A DNA stretch of 64,000 bases from NCBI GenBank assembly GCA_000697475.1, contig JNEU01001032.1, positions 155,476-219,475 of the forward strand, read 5' to 3'. How positions within the stretch are numbered: position 1 is the first letter of the stretch; each line of letters begins with the position of its first letter. A model generated the notes under the pieces. That model worked only from the letters and a program-made list of their open reading frames with translations, did not search any database and was not told the origin of the DNA. Positions 33,308 through 44,733 of the stretch are shown here, piece by piece. Position numbers and translations under genes: made by a program. The DNA is from Lichtheimia corymbifera B2541. Lineage: Eukaryota; Mucoromycota; Mucoromycetes; Mucorales; Lichtheimiaceae.

Positions 33308-34230
33308 ATGAGTTTCTTGAGCTTTGGGTACGTCGCTTCAGCACATCCGCATTAGCCCGTATTGTACTCATCACAACCTCTCCCATTGTTCCCAGTCTCG
33401 GCAGCAAACGAAAACAAGCCAGCAAAACAAAATCGACCACATCGTTACCATCCAAGCCATTGTTCTTATGTTATCCATATGTAACCCATATGCTGGTCAA
33501 GGGCAACTTTAAGACGATTATAGAGTTACCAAAATACGTCGACGTCAACGAGTGGCTCGCTTTCAATAGTAAGTCAAGGCTGCGATTCTTTTTCGTTTAT
33601 TGACGACATGTTGCCTCTATTAGCTTTCGAGTTCTTCAACTATATCAACATGTTTTATTCATCCATCACTGATTTCTGCAACGCACAAAGCTGCCCTTCA
33701 ATGTCCGCAGGTCCAGGGTAAGTTGACATGAGATGGATGGAAGGGATGATGGGATGGCATTGCTAATCACATCCATCCCCTTTGATAGCGTCGAATACAC
33801 ATGGTCTGATGCTCAATCCAAAAAGATCAAGTTACCAGCTCCACAATATATCGATTACATGGCGACGAGTATAGAAAACATGTTGAATGATGAAACGATA
33901 TTTCCCACGAAAGGAGGTAAGATGGATATATACATGGCTGAGAGGAGGATCATCACATCTCTAATATGTTGCTATGATACAGGACGAGAGTTTCCACGCG
34001 AATTCCCTACCATTGTAAAGCGTATCTTCGGTCAATTGTTTCGGTTGTTTGCACACATTTATCATCATCACTACGACAAGATTTTATCGCTGAACGAGGA
34101 ACCACATTTCAATTCGCTATTTGCTCATTTCATCTCGTTTGCCCGGGAGTTTGGTCTATTGGACAAAAAGGAAATTCAACCATTGCAAGAACTTGTGGAC
34201 ATTATGATTCGCAACGGTGTCATATCCTAA
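33308..34230 (+). CDS. MOB2: MOB2-type NDR-kinase activator
   Basis: Five exons: 33308-33327, 33396-33568, 33624-33717, 33789-33916, 33983-34230 (220 residues). The protein starts MSFLSFG, followed by a short basic region, then the MOB core: LVKGNFKTIIELPKYVDVNE, WLAFN, FEFFNYINMFYSSITDFC, CPSMSAGPG, YTWSDA, LPAPQYIDYM, DETIFPTKGG, IFGQLFRLFAHIYHHHYDK and HFNSLFAHFISFAREF. Cys and His residues for the structural zinc are present (DFCNAQSC; HIYHHHYD). The LVKGNF and PLFLC...Y blocks fit the Mob2 class, which binds Cbk1/Orb6-type kinases controlling polarity and cell separation, rather than Mob1. The 20-nt first exon is supported by the MSFLSFG start and clean phase. Confidence 0.92.
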
Positions 34231-36428
34231 AATCATATTATACCACCCGCCACCACCACCAAAAAAACCGCACCTTCACACGTCTTCCTCCAATCAACGA
34301 TATACGCACAACCACCATTCACCACTTCAACACACACACTCACACTCACATCACTGCTGCTGCCACATTTCTTTCCTCCTTTGCACATCTCTCTCTACTC
34401 TCCTCGCTCTTTCGACTTGGACAGCAATCACTCGTCATAGTTTTCCCTCTCTTCTTCCTCAGGGAGTAATAAATGATGCATAAATGCAACTAGAGCGCTC
34501 GTTCAAATCGCAATCCAATGTACCTTAAAACACGTGACAATCCATATACTCTATATCATAGTACAACGCACGTCAATAAAACGCCACATATAAATGGTTG
34601 TGTTAGCGTATGTCTTGTTGAGCTGTCTCTAGAATGGTTTGACCTTCAAATGGGTATCCCGTAAATATCTCTAGCCACCACGTAGTCTTTCTAAGATCAA
34701 CTTGCCTTCTTTTGGCGGCTACCCTTGTATGTCGCGAGTTTGAGCTAGATATCAGCAGCAAACCTTGTAGATCCCCCGTGTACCCACCAAAGTTTGGCAG
34801 AGTTTTTTTTTTTTTGTCAACATGTAAATTGCAGTAACATAGTAGAGTACTGAATATCACGCAATTCTACCAACCATTAACGTTTTCATTTATGGTTATC
34901 GCATTAAGGAGTGATCTGGAATAGCTTTAGGGGCATTCTACTGCACATTTTGTAATAGCAGGTCATTACAGAAAACGCAATGGTTGGTATTCCCATGCTA
35001 TTTCCTGCTGTGCAACTGGGATAGTTGATATACAAGTCCATAAACCATACGCTTCTATAACATGTAATCGTTGGACAAAGCATATATCATCCATGATTGC
35101 CCATGTTTATGACTAAAGTGAGACAGCCATGCACCCACTCCTAATAGGGATACTCCTTTTGTGTCGATCACCCAGTGCTACAATGTTGCTGAAAAGTGTA
35201 GAAAATACCATTTCATCATGAAAGCCCTCTACAACAATGCTTGGTTGTATGTACCAGCTTTTGTGTTGTAATCGCTCAAGTGGAATAGACCTGTGGATAT
35301 GGAATAAAAGTACGTTCTTTGGTCTGTAGCACTAATGCAAAGAGAACTTGGCATGGCGTTACCAGATCAAGGTATTTACAGTCAAAACAAAGAGCTTGCA
35401 TGGAACCAACCTTCTTTTGCAGATGGCGTTTAGCTTGAGTCAATGCATTTGAAGTTTAGGTTTATTGTACCCTTCAACATGAGAGCAACCACAACATCCT
35501 GGGTGGCTGATCGCTTCGTCGTATCATTTGCCAATCGCAAAACTAAAGTCAACAAATCGCCATACATATGCACACCCAACCTCCTGAAGGGGTCATTTCG
35601 TTGTTCCGTCACTTTCCACCGCTATCAAATTTCCAATGACATTGCCCATCACCAATACTACCTCAAACCATTGCTTGGTTATTAGTGACTACCACCAAAA
35701 TCATACGTCTGGTAAGCAATAATTGGGGAAACGGGTACATGTTGAAAAATACTTTGCTTATAATGATATCGAAAAGTATGCATTGTCTCCTAATGAATCC
35801 TGCATGTCGTTGCTAGCAAAAGCGACTAGTTTCCTAGATGACGCTTCTCCCATCAAAATGGCGTTTTACTGTATATCAAAGTTTAAATATGCAATGATGG
35901 CTGCTGCAATGCATCCCAATCGAAACTTCTTCGTATGTTATGCCCAGCATGTTCAGTGGGATATTACGAGATACCATCTCATTTCTCGTGGTGTTCAATG
36001 AAGGAAAATACAAGGGTCATGTCATTCGCATCATAAAGTGGTGGTGATTAAAAGAGACATTAACAAAGCTCAGAGTCGAGTCTCCTTAATCCATGTACAC
36101 ATAGTATGGTATGGTAAACGTATAAACATGATGATCCTTTTAGTTGCATACCCCTACCTCCTGATACCTTCGTAATCGACAGAACGTGTAGATACACACA
36201 AACAGTGCACCTCTGTAAAAAACGAAGCTAGAAAATGCAAGTCCCTGGCAAAGGGATACGCCCTCATCCAAGAGAGACATAGAGAAGGGAGCAAGAGAAA
36301 GTCATGCAAAAAGCATCTTTAACTAAGACGACGATCAAACATGCAAAAGCTATATAAGAATGCTGAATTTCATGTTGAAGGCAGCATTATTCCACTTTCA
36401 CTTATTGAAAGAGTACAAGCTAGTCAAG
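34231..36428. other. Long intergenic region
   Basis: About 2.2 kb between two plus-strand genes. The first 250 bp are C/A- and CT-rich (probable 3' UTR). Open frames such as 35723-36001 (92 codons) carry no recognisable motif. A TATA-like box lies near the right end. No RNA gene was recognised. Confidence 0.5.
36351..36358 (+). promoter_or_regulatory. TATA-like box of the Gly/Ala-rich secreted protein
   Basis: TATATAAG lies 71 bp before the ATG at 36429. Function is inferred from position. Confidence 0.45.
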
Positions 36429-36857
36429 ATGCGTTTCTTTATCCCTACTCTCGCTGCTGCAATTGCTATTCTCTCTGTCGTGTCGGCTCAACCTGAACCA
36501 GGCGTTGGTGGTGGTGCTCGTGGTAACGCCGTCGGCGGTGCTACTGATCAAACACCTAAACCCGACGCCCCTGGTGGTGCTGGTGGTGCTGGTGGTGCTG
36601 GTGGTGCTGGTGGTGCTGGTCCTGGTGCTGGTCCTGGTGCTAACGAATCTTTCGAGGACTGGATAAATCGCCTTATGCAAGCTGGTGGTCCTGCTGATCC
36701 TGCTGGAGGTGCTGGAGGTGCTAAACCCGTTGGTGGTACTGGTGGTGCTGATCCTGCTGGTGGTGCTGGTGGCACTGATCCTGCTGGTGGTGCTGGTGGC
36801 GCTGATCCTGCTGGTGGTGCTGCTAAGGGTGCTAAAGATATTCCTTTTCAACGTTAA
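36429..36857 (+). CDS. Secreted Gly/Ala-rich repeat protein
   Basis: Single exon, 142 residues. A signal peptide (MRFFIPTLAAAIAILSVVSA) precedes low-complexity GGAGGAGGAG-type repeats. These are broken by one ordered segment (ESFEDWINRLMQAGG) and by later DPAGGAGG units repeated about five times, with a short end (AKDIPFQR). The DNA repeat is built on GGTGCTGGT-type codons. Such proteins are typically cell-wall or extracellular matrix components; no enzymatic domain is seen. An upstream in-frame ATG at 36360 would add 23 residues, but I prefer 36429 because it starts the signal peptide. Confidence 0.7.
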   Translation: MRFFIPTLAAAIAILSVVSAQPEPGVGGGARGNAVGGATDQTPKPDAPGGAGGAGGAGGAGGAGPGAGPGANESFEDWINRLMQAGGPADPAGGAGGAKPVGGTGGADPAGGAGGTDPAGGAGGADPAGGAAKGAKDIPFQR

Positions 36858-37584
36858 AGAAGTGGTAGCGACTCATAGAAGTAAATTATTTCTTCAAACC
36901 TTTCAATTGATCGTATTAAAGTCTTTTAATCCTTACGCACACACTGAGTATGCATATGTGAAATAGTGGCCATCAGGCCAACTCGTTCGTGTTGATCCTT
37001 ACCATCCAAGAAGGGCATTGTACTGTATTATAATCTTCTTACCCAATGATTTCGCTTGATCAAACGATAGATTTGAATATTGATAGCATATCATGGCTGT
37101 TGTATTGTGTTCGAAGTGAAGAGAATTCTGGCGATCAAACTCTTCCATCAGATGTGTCGTAGAGTCCAACTACACTTTTCTGGGGATAAGCGAATGAAAA
37201 TTTGTAAGAGACTGTTGTATAGGTTTCTCCTCAATTGTTTCCATGGCAGGATTTCACACGATATAATGGAGAAAGAAAAGCAAGTTTATTATATATATAT
37301 ATATATATTATTGCTTCATGTAGTTCGATAATAACACTTAAGATGGATGGAATATGATCATTCGAAGGTGTATTGTGGTTGACGAGAGTCATCTTCTACA
37401 CGCGACAACTTGGGATGATGCATCATATTGCCACCATTTTTAGAGTCCAGCATTTGAGTTGAAACAACCCCTCTCTTTCGGGCGTTCGTGGCTACTTTAC
37501 TGCTTGCTCGTTTCCCTTTCTTCGCAGACACAACCACAACCACACACGTTCTCCCTCTCGTAAACTCGCCATCTTGTTTCGACA
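36858..37584. other. Intergenic region
   Basis: About 730 bp with a TA microsatellite near 37289-37309 and a CT/CA-rich tract before the V-ATPase gene. No gene is seen. Confidence 0.55.
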
Positions 37585-38729
37585 ATGTCAGGCAACAATC
37601 AGCGCATCAACATCTTTCCAACTCGCATGTAAGCTCCATCGACAAATAGAGACCTGCATATGACGTGCCGAATTGACCTTCGTGTGTGTGTGTGTGTCAT
37701 GTATAGGGCGTTGACGACCATGAAGTCTCGTCTCAAGGGTGCTCAAACGGGTCATTCGCTTTTGAAACGCAAGGCTGAAGCACTTACTAAACGCTTCCGT
37801 ACTATCACTCATCGTATTGACGAAGTATGTATCATGACACGATACTCTGGGTGTATTACATACGACTCTCTTTCTCACTCATTTTGACCGCGTGTGTTAT
37901 CACTTTTTCTTTCTATAGCTCAAACGCAAAATGGGTCAAATCATGCAAGCTGCATCGTTTTCGCTAGCTGAAGTTCAGTATACCGCAGGAGATATCAGGT
38001 ACCAGGAGAAAAGAAAAGAGATGTCATTATCATAGTCCACTCATGCTATGTTCATTTCCAGTTATCAAGTGCAAGAAGCTTCCAAGTCTGCTCAATTGCG
38101 TGTGCGTGCTGAACAAGAAAACGTATCCGGTGTCATGCTGCCCACGTTTGCCATGTATACCGAAGGTGGCAATGGTAAGTATTCCAAGCTCGGACATCAT
38201 TGGAACGAAGCCATTAACGGTTACTATCATTACTATAGCTTTTGAATTCACCGGCTTGGGTCGAGGTGGTCAGCATGTTCAAAGATCAAAAGAGGTTTAC
38301 AGAAAAGCAGTAGAGACCCTGATCGAGTTGGCTAGTCTGCAGGTAACACACCCCCTTTCAACCCCTTCTCTCTTGTCATCATCCCTCGTTGCATACTAAT
38401 GGACTATATCGGTATCATAGACTGCCTTTGTGATCTTGGATGAGGTGATCAAGGCAACCAACCGTCGTGTGAATGCTATTGAGCATGTTATCATTCCCCG
38501 CTACGAGAATACCATCAAGTATATCATTTCTGAACTTGACGAACAAGACAGAGAGGAATTCTTCCGACTGAAAAAGGTGCAGGGCAAAAAGAAGGATCAT
38601 GCAGCTGCCGAAGAAGCTGAACGCGTCAAGGCTAAAGAACAGCTTGGCGAAGCTCCCGTCTTCCGTACCGCTGATGAAACTGGCCAGATCGATCTCATTG
38701 ACCAAAAGGATGAAGATGTTATCTTTTAA
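37585..38729 (+). CDS. VMA8: V-type ATPase subunit D
   Basis: Six exons: 37585-37628, 37707-37824, 37919-37998, 38062-38174, 38239-38342, 38421-38729 (255 residues, normal for the family). The sequence matches subunit D along its length: [84 protein letters not shown] and [20 protein letters not shown]. Subunit D forms the central rotor stalk of V1, coupling ATP hydrolysis to proton pumping at vacuole and endosome membranes. It is two long antiparallel helices, consistent with the Lys/Arg/Glu heptad-like composition. Downstream, the next gene converges at about 140 bp. Confidence 0.96.
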
Positions 38730-38869
38730 GAATAAAAAAGGAGAATCTGAGCAAGAACGTTGGATCGACAAAACATCTTAGTGCACAAACTATAGCGTGG
38801 TGTATTTGTTTTTAAGTAATTAGCTTGTTGTATATATATATATATATAAATATGTATGTTGGGGTGCTA

Positions 38870-39697
38870 CTAGGATTGGTTGTACACGGCAGTATGAGGA
38901 GGTGGAGGAGGTGGAGTGTATGAAGATGCGTTATTATGTATCATATCATTATTGCTGTTTGCATTTGTCGATGATGATTGCTGCATCCCATATGGATATT
39001 CGTCATTTCGTGGAGTGAATTCCTCAACATCGTCATCGGGTATCATGGTCTTATCAGCAAAGGCGCCTCCAGCAGCCTTGTTTGGTTGTCGACGTTTCTT
39101 TAAAAACCAAAATAGAGCCAGTAACAACGCTGCTGCACCCAACAATCCACCAATTACACCACCAGCAATGGCACCTGTATTAGTGGATGAAGAAGCGTCG
39201 TTGTTGTTTGTGGTATCGGCGGATAACGTAGGATTGGATGATGTATCTCCTGCATCTGACGATTGAGAAGGTGATCCAGCAGGCGTGCTTTCGTTGCCTG
39301 AAGAGCCACTATCACTATTGCCGCTGCCGCTACTACCTTCGCTAGGCGATGAAGGTGACGCTAAAACAAATCATGTATGTACGTCGTTAAGTTGCACATT
39401 CTCTTGTTTTTATCCTATATATAAATAGCCACATACATCCTTGTGATGATGGATCTTGACCACTTGTATCTCCACTACCGCCATTATCATCGCCTGATGG
39501 ATCACCACTGCCAGAAGAATCATCACCAGTCGGGTCGCCACTTTCTGTACATAAACTCGGTTAAGCATTTGCTGATTCCAACGACAAGATGATGGTATGA
39601 ATGCCTATATACCTTGAGCTGTAACCAATGTCCATGACAAGCCAAGTGATAGCAGTAAGAGGCTACTTGGTGTGCTGTTTGCAAAGTTAACTGTCAT
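38870..39697 (-). CDS. Single-span Ser/Gly-rich surface protein (stress-sensor-like)
   Basis: Three exons: 39697-39613, 39544-39437, 39360-38870 (227 residues). A signal peptide (SSLLLLSLGLSWTLVTAQ) is followed by ~110 residues of Ser/Gly/Asp/Thr-rich, probably O-glycosylated ectodomain. Then come one Gly-rich membrane span (GAIAGGVIGGLLGAAALLLA, LFWF) with a KKRRQ stop-transfer cluster, and a ~65-residue cytosolic tail with a Pro run. The layout is like Mid2/WSC-type wall-stress sensors and many other fungal surface proteins, but no WSC cysteine domain is present, so the role is only suggested. Confidence 0.7.
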
Positions 39698-41975
39698 ATG
39701 GGTCTCTGAGCAAGGTGTTTTCGATGTTGCGCCCTGTATCTATCTTTTAAATTGTAATAAAGAGTAGAAAAGAAAGGATAAAACGGTTATGGGGAGAATG
39801 GCGAGCATTAAAAATAGGAGGATGAGATCCGGGTACTAGCTGCTTTAATCATCGCAGCAGGAGTAACAGCAGCCCTGACTACAAAGGATCAACACCATCA
39901 TGCGTGACACTGAAATTAAGAAGCCGCTTCATCTGGCTAATGCATCGTCTAGTGCTGAATTCAGCTTTTTCCATGCTGGCAATACCATTATATTGGCTTT
40001 TCTACTATTCTACTTCAGCTATTATTGTTCCTCAAGTGCTATAATCCTTACTTCTAATGATGCATGACCGTATTTGGATCATACAAGCACGACCATAGAC
40101 GTATTTATAATACCATCCCTATCATCTCTCACGACCGTTCTCGCTGTAACAGGCTGCAGAGTAATGGGTTCATCATATCCAATACATCAGTGCTCCTTTT
40201 AATATGCCGCAAGCCATGTAATCCTAAAGAATGGTAACTCTGCTATCATGCTTTTATGGATAATGTCGCTTCTTTCCATGAATGGCAACGAGTGATGTTG
40301 AGCACCTCCTCCAAAAGGAGATGAGCAATGTAATTGTATTTCTTGATCATTGAAGATCCATTTTCTTAAATCCGTAATCAAACGGTATAGGCCGAACATT
40401 TGCATAAATCCATCATAGCGATCAAGTTATGAGGCTACCTCGTAATGACTACGCAGGTGTTCAACGTATAGACCTGCCCGGTTGTACATGAATATCATCG
40501 TCCACCTATTACTATGTGCCGTTGTTGGGTAGAATGACACGTTGTACGCCGAACAATTAATGACATAAAAAGGAATCACGTCACCGAAAATGCTCTCATA
40601 AACCATGCTCGGCCAATGTATCCATAACGATAATGACACTTGGCACTTTTATCTCGTAGGGAGTGCTGTAGGAAAAAAATCACTAACATCATCCATTGCT
40701 AATGCTATGGTGGAAGCTGTGAATATACAAGAGTGCTGTATTGATTCAAAGTTACCATCTCCTCTGCCCAGTGATCGATCGTAAAATGGGTGCTGGCACC
40801 TGCATTTGTAAACTTTACTTGTCATTGTCGATCAAATCAGACCCAAATATGCAACCACGTGTACGCTTTCTTCTCCTAAGATGTAGATCAACTTCGCATT
40901 GGCCCGCTTCATACATGCTGCTCTATGTGTGAGATCGAACGCTCAAAGTGCTCTATGACATTCACCCATAAAGTAGCCTCGTAAAAGATACTAGCAATCA
41001 AGATCGATCTAATGCATAACAACGCGCCAATTTTACAGGCTAACTTACTGTCTAGATTAAAAAGATAGCTGAATAAATGATCCATGGATGACATGGCATA
41101 TCGAATACAACACGCTTTGTTGGTGATATGGGTGGTGGCACGGTAGTAGTATTATAGATCATCATCACCGTAATCCCAATACCAAGTAGCATTGTGAAGC
41201 GAACCAGTGACCTTTTGATATCCATGAGGTTACAGAAAGAGCCGTTGACCCTGTATATGATCCATCATAGCATCAGCTGTGCTACATCGCTCCCGGCTTT
41301 GATCATTACAAAGTCATCAGCGACGTCGATCCACATCCGTCATGCTACCATCTCCGATCCATGGCCATTGTTGTACAAACGATGTAAACTGAGGCATGGA
41401 TATGCGTAGTCAACAGGGGGCCTCACATGCAATCTCATGTCTCTTTGCACTCTTTTCGATATATAACAATAGCCAAGCCAACGGAGATTGATAATGACGA
41501 TGACACGAAACGAGTGTATACGCCACACAAGGATTGAATACAGCTTCATATGTTTAAAGTCAGCGCCTTGGCTGCATATGTCAATGACACGCTTAGCACA
41601 TTGAGTGTTGCTTGGCATGATGACGATTACATACATAGGCTAGCTGTCAAAGCATGACCTGCAACACCCATAGACAGCAACGTGTAGTACTTTGGGTGCA
41701 TAGTTGGGGTGTGCTTGTGGCTCAGCTCATGTCTTTTTTATATCGCCACAACATACACATACAACATGCTTGCATGGTTAAAAATAGCAGCCAGCGCAAA
41801 AAGATATCCATGTACGGATGAGCCCGACTGCCATGGAAAGACCAGAGATGGTGACAGCTAACAAGGAAAATGTTTAAATAGAAGCCCGGTGATGTGGTTA
41901 CCCCAAGAACAAAAAAAAACATTGTTCTGTGTTTCTTGTTTGCTTAGCTACCACTTAAGAAGAATATAAACGACC
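39698..41975. other. Long divergent intergenic region
   Basis: About 2.3 kb between the surface-protein gene (-) and the four-span protein gene (+). Several short open frames occur on both strands, none with domain, signal or splice support. AT-rich, with no obvious repeats. Confidence 0.5.
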
Positions 41976-42896
41976 ATGGTCAACAAATGTTGCTGCTGCA
42001 TACCCCTCCGGTAAAGTAAAAAAAGAGATCGGCAATACATTTCGTTATCTAACAAGTATATCTAGGATGGCTGTTCTTCTCATTGCTATTTTATCTGCTG
42101 TAAGTACGAGCACTCAGGATGACTCTTTGATAGCCGTTTACTGATTTTATCTCCTATCATTCCACAAGTAGCTTTGCAGTGCGGCAGTGCTTTCATATCT
42201 CATTGCAGATCGAAACAGTAAGCTTTTTTTTGGGTACATGGCATGCTCACGTGGCAGTTGCTAACACACAGTACCATGCAGATCTTTTATTGTATGATGA
42301 CTCCTCGCAAGTGAATCTCGGAGCTGCATTGTATACGGGAGTCGGCATTGCAGCCTTGAGTATTTGTGCATCGATTTTTGGCTTTGTTGGTGCTATCACG
42401 GTAAATGGATACTGCCGATAAAGGCAACCTACTAACATGATGGATGTAGAAAAAACGGAACTTGATCCGGATCTTCAAATACGTATACTGGGTAATGGCG
42501 ATTCTGATAGTGGCGGTCTCAGTGGCCACATGGATCTTTGTATTAGTCAAGCGGAATGAACTCCAAGACAGCTGCATGTTTTATTATGAAAGCGATCATG
42601 CCGAGACGATGGTGGATGAGAGTATTTTATCCGAAGAAGCTGAAGATGTATGCAGCAAAATGTTGCTTGGCATCTTGGTAGGTGGTGGGATTGCTGTTGT
42701 TGTTGCAAATGCCATATCGGTAAGTGCCCATTCTTCAATGCTTGTAAATTTCTCCAAAACTGACACACATAAAACAAAGGTCTATTTCGCCTGCATCATC
42801 AACGCTTACACAATGAGGCTCAAGCGTAGTCGCTTGCACCGCCCACTGCGTGATCTAGAACAAGTCGCAGCCTACAAAACCGACATCCCTTACTAG
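41976..42896 (+). CDS. Four-span membrane protein with cysteine-rich N-terminus
   Basis: Six exons: 41976-42010, 42066-42099, 42172-42217, 42258-42400, 42450-42719, 42780-42896 (214 residues). The start MVNKCCCCIPLR has four adjacent cysteines that could be lipidated. Four hydrophobic spans follow: MAVLLIAILSALCSAAVLSY, GAALYTGVGIAALSICASIF, VYWVMAILIVAVSVATWIFV and MLLGILVGGGIAVVVANAIS. The loop between spans 3 and 4 has two cysteines (DSCMFYY, EDVCSKM) and acidic residues, like tetraspanin-like or SUR7/PalI-type proteins. Family is not assigned. The small 5' exons were chosen because only that path keeps phase. The last intron (42720-42779) is 60 nt and has no stop in frame, so intron retention would add 20 residues. 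Confidence 0.65.
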
Positions 42897-44265
42897 CTCC
42901 CAAATCTTTTCTCCTCTTTTTGTTTGATATACCTGTTGCTGTATTCCCATCATTGTGTATAAACGCATTCCCTATTTCTCTTTTTTGAAAGACAGTGCTT
43001 GTTTTGGACATTTGCTTTGGCATATGACAAGGTTTCGGTGCTGTGTTACACCATGTGTTCTCTCGGGGAGGGCACCCGAATTTCGGAATCATGCACCATG
43101 GTGGAGGATAATACACAAGGCTGACGACATGAAAGTAGGGTCGTCAAGTTTTGACAAGAAGGGATGTACTATAACATTTTCATTGTCATTGATAACTGCA
43201 CTAGCAATTATTGGGTCTGGTCATCATTGGAAGATCCCATGCAGGTTTATTATGGATGTCGTTGTATGCATATCACAACAACGAATGGCCTCAAATGGCT
43301 TCTTGGCAATGCTCCGATAGAAAGGGTGATGCGCCCAAAAGCAATCCCAGATAGTTTACTACTACTCTACTACGCTACTCCTTGATCTCCCTTATTATTA
43401 CCACCCACCACACCGTAACAAAGCAATGTATCTCCCAAAGAGCAAGATGCATTTACTATGCATCCAGACAGGGACATGTTCGTTGACACTACTTTTTACG
43501 CACATCAAAAAGAAAATTGATTTATAACAAGCATCACTCAATGAAGTGGATCAAACGAGGAGAAAATAAAAGGGCGGGTCTTGTCATGTGCACAGGCAAC
43601 CACGTGTAGTACAGTACTAGACACAAAGGATTCCAAACAACGAAAGTGAGAGTTGTTCAAAGTTGGCCCTGGGATATGATGATGATGCGCGGCCCCTGTA
43701 AGTGCACCCCGTCTCTTGATGCAAGGTACATGTGTCTCTAGTAAAAGTGAGAGAAAAGTGCAACATCAGCAGCAACAGTAGTAGTGTATGTGTGTGGATC
43801 CACAAGCAGGGGCAAAGCGTGTGCGGGATATTTGCCACGGGCCATCTTCCAAAGAGGAGTACAAGTATTATCGTTTAGCATGAATAATGTGGTGACGATA
43901 TCATTGAGATCAACAAACATTGCTAATGAATGGGGAACTAACTCACTAACGCACAGAATGGATCAGCCTCTCTCTTGTGCTTATGTATAAACAGTGATGC
44001 TTTTTGGGGATGTGCACAACCAAAACAATGTGTGTGAATAAGACTTATATATACGCACTCAAGGAGATCTCTTGTTCCACCCCCATCTTGCTCTTTTTTC
44101 CCTCTCCCCTCTCTCTCTCTCCTCTCCTCCTCGTTTGCTTGCTTGTGGTTCTTAATATATATATTGCTTGTGGTCTTATCTCTGACACCCTGTCGTCCTC
44201 TTCCTCTTTTCCTCTTCGCTTCTCTCTTTTTCTTCTTCTGATTGCTTGTCATTGACTCTTCCAAA
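42897..44265. other. Intergenic region
   Basis: About 1.37 kb between two plus-strand genes. The right end has a TATA-like stretch near 44046-44053 and a long CT-rich leader (44090-44245). Open frames on both strands look like chance. Confidence 0.5.
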
Positions 44266-44733
44266 ATGGACTTCAGCAACGTCCCATTGATTGAAACAAG
44301 TCTCATGGAGGAGCAAGATTGTTACTTTGACCAATACGATCGGGCAATGGAAGCTGCTCGCTTATCAGCCGATATCCAAGATTACTATCTCTGGCAACAA
44401 AGGGAGCAAGTCAATGTCGATAACGATGACGATGATACGATGATGATGGACTATCAAGAGGAAGAGAACAACTATTATTATTATGATAACGACGGCGACG
44501 AGAATATGATGATGGAAGAGGATGATGATCGACAAGAAGAGGAGTCGTCGTACAACAACGAAGCATTGCTCAGTTTGATTGCTGGCGTTCAGTCGTATCT
44601 CACCGATGCCACCAATGCTGGGATTGTCAAGGATTCACCCCTCTTGGAATTACAATACAAGATGTATATCTATATGAAGCAGCAAGCCTGTGAAATGGGA
44701 TACAATGTGGATGAATTGTGCTATCCATGCTAA
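44266..44733 (+). CDS. Small acidic Asp/Glu/Tyr/Met-rich protein
   Basis: Single exon, 155 residues. The first ~45 residues (MDFSNVPLIETSLMEEQDCY, then RAMEAARLSADIQDYY) look ordered. A strongly acidic low-complexity middle follows, with DDDD, MMM, YYYY and EEE runs. The C-terminal ~55 residues (LLSLIAGVQSYLTDATNAGI, LLELQYKMYIYMKQQACEMG) look helical and conserved in style. No signal peptide or span is seen. I do not recognise a family; an intracellular regulatory or chaperone-like role is only a guess. The long CT-rich leader before the ATG supports a real, expressed gene. Confidence 0.6.
   Translation: MDFSNVPLIETSLMEEQDCYFDQYDRAMEAARLSADIQDYYLWQQREQVNVDNDDDDTMMMDYQEEENNYYYYDNDGDENMMMEEDDDRQEEESSYNNEALLSLIAGVQSYLTDATNAGIVKDSPLLELQYKMYIYMKQQACEMGYNVDELCYPC

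Noticed and set aside
35723..36001. 92-codon plus-strand frame
   Set aside because: Balanced composition but no motif, signal or flanking gene structure; cannot be told from chance.
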